DNA of 64,000 bases, from positions 102,984 through 166,983 of the forward strand of contig NZ_JAIQWW010000016.1 in NCBI RefSeq assembly GCF_020164455.1, read 5' to 3'. Positions 61,513 to 64,000 of this stretch are shown one piece after another. The position numbers and the translations under genes are program-made. This DNA comes from Phyllobacterium chamaecytisi (GTDB lineage Bacteria > Pseudomonadota > Alphaproteobacteria > Rhizobiales > Rhizobiaceae). The notes under the pieces are model-generated. The model was not told the origin of the DNA, ran no database searches, and saw nothing but the letters and a program-made list of their open reading frames with translations. The first letter of the stretch is position 1, and every line of letters begins with the position of its first letter.

Positions 61513-61534
61513 GGAAGGGTCGCCCGACCCTTCC
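61513..61534. repeat. Strong inverted repeat after the small lipoprotein gene
   Basis: GGAAGGGTCG/CGACCCTTCC around a 2-base centre. The A tract is before it on the plus strand, so a T tract follows it on the minus strand. As a terminator it would act on minus-strand transcripts; on the plus strand it may only stabilise the mRNA. Confidence 0.5.
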
Positions 61535-61658
61535 AGCATCATGTGATTCGCAAAATGCCGGCTTAACAGGCGGCTGTGCGGCCCCCCGGTGATTTTATAG
61601 CGGGTATGGCCGGGCTTGTGGATTGCGTTTTGATGAATTCTGGGATGGGATGACGCTC

Positions 61659-62288
61659 ATGAGTGTTCGTCTGTTATCTGTGATCGCGCTTGGGCTCGCA
61701 GTGGCGGGATGCCAAACGAGCGATGGGAGCAATTCGGGTTATGTAGCCGGTGCCAGCGATAACGCTGCGGCCGTTCAAGTGACCTCTGCGACAGCAGCCC
61801 AGCCCGCGCAAAAAAACGGACGCTATTATATCGAGTTTCGCTCGCGCTATGCCCTTACCTACGGCCATACCTTTGTGATGTTCGGGCGTCTGGACAAGGC
61901 GGGCAATATAGTTGATCGCGAAGTTGCCGGCCTCCACCCGGCTACGAACAGCGTGGTTCCATACATTCTTGGCCATTACATACCCGTTCCAGCCGAGACC
62001 GGTGAGAGCGACGGTGATACGGACGACAAATACAGGTCGGCAACCTGGCGCGTCACCTTGAATGAAGCCGAGTACAATAAAGTCGTTGCCTATATACGCA
62101 AACTGCAAGCCAGATCGCGCTTCTGGCAAGCAACGACGTTCAACTGCAATGCCTTCGTGGGCGAGATCGCGCGGTCCATGGGATATAAAGCACCCGGCCA
62201 CTTGCTGCGACCGCAACAATACATCGTCAAGCTTCGAGAGATGAACGGCGGGCCCAATGCCGTCGGGTATACCGGCCCTCCAGGCTAG
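61659..62288 (+). CDS. Lipoprotein with a permuted papain-like (LRAT/NlpC-P60-type) fold, predicted
   Basis: 209 residues from the ATG at 61659; ATG 61650 and 61623 are in frame upstream. The signal peptide ends in the lipobox 'VAGC' (Cys 18). After an Ala/Thr-rich linker the domain has 'YGHTFVMFGRLDKAG' with H70, and 'FNCNAFVGEIARSMGY' with C163. A His before and a Cys after, in 'GHxxVxFG' and 'NCNxFV' contexts, is the order of the permuted papain-like families (LRAT, some NlpC/P60), so it may be a cell-envelope peptidase or acyltransferase. Fold and activity are inference. Confidence 0.7.
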   Translation: MSVRLLSVIALGLAVAGCQTSDGSNSGYVAGASDNAAAVQVTSATAAQPAQKNGRYYIEFRSRYALTYGHTFVMFGRLDKAGNIVDREVAGLHPATNSVVPYILGHYIPVPAETGESDGDTDDKYRSATWRVTLNEAEYNKVVAYIRKLQARSRFWQATTFNCNAFVGEIARSMGYKAPGHLLRPQQYIVKLREMNGGPNAVGYTGPPG

Positions 62289-62320
62289 GGTGTCTTGATA
62301 TTCGCGCCATGACGGCCTGC

Positions 62321-62396
62321 AAATGGCACTTTTCTGCGCTCCGGTGCTCATGAACGAGAATGTTCACTGCGCTCCGTTGCTCGATAAGCGCCATTT
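62321..62396. repeat. REP-like unit with nested direct and inverted repeats
   Basis: AAATGGC (62321-62327) and GCCATTT (62390-62396) form the ends of a 76-base unit. Inside lie two direct copies of a 16-base word differing at one position, CTGCGCTCCGGTGCTC (62334) and CTGCGCTCCGTTGCTC (62367). It sits between two converging genes. This resembles extragenic palindromic repeats; no other copy was seen in the window. Confidence 0.45.
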
Positions 62397-62485
62397 TCGG
62401 CGCATCCTGACCCGAATCTCAAAACACCCTGGAGCGAATTTTGCTTCTTCAGAGCCGGCTTTGTTTCCGGATGGCGAAACTCGCC

Positions 62486-63928
62486 CTACTGAAAGTCGAA
62501 CGCGCTAAGCCCCGTCACCATCTCGTCCAGTCCCACTGGCCGCGTCACGGGTGGTTCGGCTCGGGAGAGGCAGGCGGCGCGTTCGCACAGACGGCAGGCC
62601 GGGCCGACGGGCGTTGAGCCAACGAATTTTCCAAGTGGCGGGGCGCTGATGCTGTGGTTGCCGATGGCGCTGCCATAGACGATCTGGTCAGCAAATTCGA
62701 TGTCGCAGCCAAGCAGGATGGCAGTTCGGCGCGGGCGTTCGTTGAAGGCGCCTTGCGGCCCTTCCAGCGTGCGCGCGATCGTCATGAACTCGGCGCCATC
62801 CGGCATTTCAACGGCCTCGACGAGGATCTGGCCGGGCTGGGCAAAAGCGGCATAGACAGGCAGCTTCGGGCACTCGCCGCCGAAACGGGACTGTGGAAAC
62901 CCTTGCGCCCCCGCCCGGCGGAAACGGTTGCCGGCGTGGTCGACCTCCAGCATGAAGAACGGAATGTCCTGTCTGCCGGCGAGGGTCGCAAGGCGGTTGG
63001 CTGCCTGTTCAAACGAGACATGGAAGCGCGAACGAAGGACATCAATATCGTAGCGAGCGCGAACAGCGGCACTCTGGAAAGCCTGATGGGGCATCATGAG
63101 CGCATGCGCCGCGTAGCGGCCGAACTCGAAACGGGCAATGCGCCGCGCCTCGTCCGAGGAGAGTTTCAGATCCTGGATTTCGGCGGCAATGACCACCTGC
63201 ATGCGCATGAGAGCAGCCTCCATCGCCACCTCGCGCAACTGGTCGAAGGGTGACAGCCGCTCGGAGATGAACAGCCGCTGCGAATGGCGGTCATAACGGC
63301 GGCGCCAGTTCGGCATCGTTGCAACGGGCAAGATGCGTACCGTCATGCCGTGTTCTGCCTTAAGCCAGGCCTTCAGGGCACCAAGCAGATCATCGCCGGG
63401 CTTGAGCAGACCGGTAAAGCTGTCGACCTCCCCCTCAATGCGGGGAAAATGATTGGCGCGGCGCTCCAGCGCTTCGCGTACCTCATTCAGCGGCATGCGT
63501 GTGGCGACAAGCGACGGCGCGCGGCCGTCCTTCGCCAGAAGTTGCGACAGATCAGAAAGGCGCTCGAGCGATTCCCTGTACGCGCGATAAAGCTTGATGA
63601 CGCCGGTGGCGGCATTGGGCGCCGCATCGCTGATTTCGATCAGTTCCTGATCGCCCGGCAATTCGCCATTGAGCAGCGGATCGGAAAACACTTCCTTGAG
63701 CACGGCCATGGAGGAGCCCGTCTCCATCTGCAGCGTGTCGAGTTCGATCTTGTAGGTCGAGGAAAGCTTGAGCAGGAGCTGGACCGTGAGCGGCCGCTGG
63801 TTGCGCTCGATGAGATTGAGATAGGACGGCGAAATGCCCAGCGCCTCGGCCATGGAGGTCTGTGTCAGACCACGCTCGTTGCGAATGCGCCTGATACGCG
63901 GTCCGGCGAATATCTTGCCTTCAGCCAT
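62486..63928 (-). CDS. XRE/ImmA-IrrE-type transcriptional regulator (ScfR-like)
   Basis: 480 residues from the ATG at 63928, the start of 'MAEGKIFAGPRIRRIRNERGLTQTSMAEALGISPSYLNLIERNQRPL' region, a Cro/C1-type HTH. The middle (about 170-330) is an IrrE-like/DUF955 region ('LSPFDQLREVAMEAALMRM', 'ARRIARFEFGRYAAHALMMP') that appears to lack the full HExxH zinc motif. The C-terminal DUF2083 domain has 'GPACRLCERAACLSR' with paired Cys, perhaps metal or redox-active. The group includes ScfR, RamB and the isocitrate-lyase regulators that sense short-chain acyl-CoA. A divergent target gene may begin beyond 64000. Confidence 0.88.
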   Translation of the reverse strand: MAEGKIFAGPRIRRIRNERGLTQTSMAEALGISPSYLNLIERNQRPLTVQLLLKLSSTYKIELDTLQMETGSSMAVLKEVFSDPLLNGELPGDQELIEISDAAPNAATGVIKLYRAYRESLERLSDLSQLLAKDGRAPSLVATRMPLNEVREALERRANHFPRIEGEVDSFTGLLKPGDDLLGALKAWLKAEHGMTVRILPVATMPNWRRRYDRHSQRLFISERLSPFDQLREVAMEAALMRMQVVIAAEIQDLKLSSDEARRIARFEFGRYAAHALMMPHQAFQSAAVRARYDIDVLRSRFHVSFEQAANRLATLAGRQDIPFFMLEVDHAGNRFRRAGAQGFPQSRFGGECPKLPVYAAFAQPGQILVEAVEMPDGAEFMTIARTLEGPQGAFNERPRRTAILLGCDIEFADQIVYGSAIGNHSISAPPLGKFVGSTPVGPACRLCERAACLSRAEPPVTRPVGLDEMVTGLSAFDFQ

Positions 63929-64000
63929 GGGAAAACCATTCCGCTCGGTGGGGACGGAATCCGCCCATAACCTCCCCCTCTCCGTCATCCTCGGGCTTGA

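Overview
The window looks like a chromosomal segment from an alphaproteobacterium of the order Hyphomicrobiales (Rhizobiales), most likely the Phyllobacteriaceae/Brucellaceae group. The signs are moderate-to-high GC, the hisS-hisZ-hisG cluster, a PdhS-type cell-cycle kinase, DUF1127 and phasin genes, a groESL operon with both a heat-shock promoter and a CIRCE operator, a long-type purC, and a tRNA-His that carries A73 and no encoded G-1. There is no rRNA, prophage, insertion sequence, integrase or CRISPR array. Assignment below order level is inference, because no database was searched.

Layout. 1-10.3 kb (mostly minus strand): end of a DUF4105 membrane protein, a large autotransporter, a lipoprotein, ileS, a MipA-type porin, ribF and a HAD phosphatase. 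10.3-13.3 kb: a zinc-efflux gene coupled to its ArsR/SmtB sensor, then an alcohol dehydrogenase/HxlR divergent pair. 13.3-19.5 kb: groESL, a second HxlR/oxidoreductase pair, fumC and doxX. 19.5-25 kb: extracytoplasmic msrB-msrA, the hisSZG cluster and tag. 25-31 kb: an L,D-transpeptidase, glcDEF and a PPP phosphatase. 31-43.2 kb: assorted housekeeping and regulatory genes (amidotransferase, EamA/AsnC pair, rsmE, gshA, SDR, purC, DUF937, DUF1127, LysR, DUF2585, xseA). 43.3-46.5 kb: an overlapping response regulator / sensor kinase / binding-protein triad. 46.5-49.4 kb: a tandem repeat element, an AbrB-type membrane protein, tRNA-His and phasin. 49.7-54.8 kb: the PdhS-like kinase and an AsmA protein. 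54.8-59.3 kb: a third copy of the repeat element and potFGHI. 59.4-64 kb: an EamA transporter, a second L,D-transpeptidase, two lipoproteins and a large XRE-family regulator.

Several genes form self-contained circuits. The zinc exporter promoter holds an SmtB-type operator and the sensor gene overlaps the exporter stop codon. Two HxlR regulators each face an oxidoreductase. A TTAA-N7-TTAA CtrA-type box lies just upstream of the PdhS-like kinase. The phasin promoter carries a TGCA-rich dyad over its -35 element. A hairpin between potF and potG can set the binding protein above the transporter subunits.

The most unusual content is a roughly 310-base element present three times: tandem copies at 46618-46929 and 47016-47326 on the plus strand, and a diverged copy at 54832-55150 on the minus strand. 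Every copy has a hairpin-rich leader, a strong ribosome binding site exactly 6 bases before a 29-codon ORF, a hairpin inside the ORF, a GAAA-capped hairpin whose stem shows compensatory changes, and a 3' box (CTCCAAG) perfectly complementary to the sequence over the ribosome binding site (CTTGGAG). This suggests an RNA-gated microprotein or dual-function RNA family that I do not recognise.
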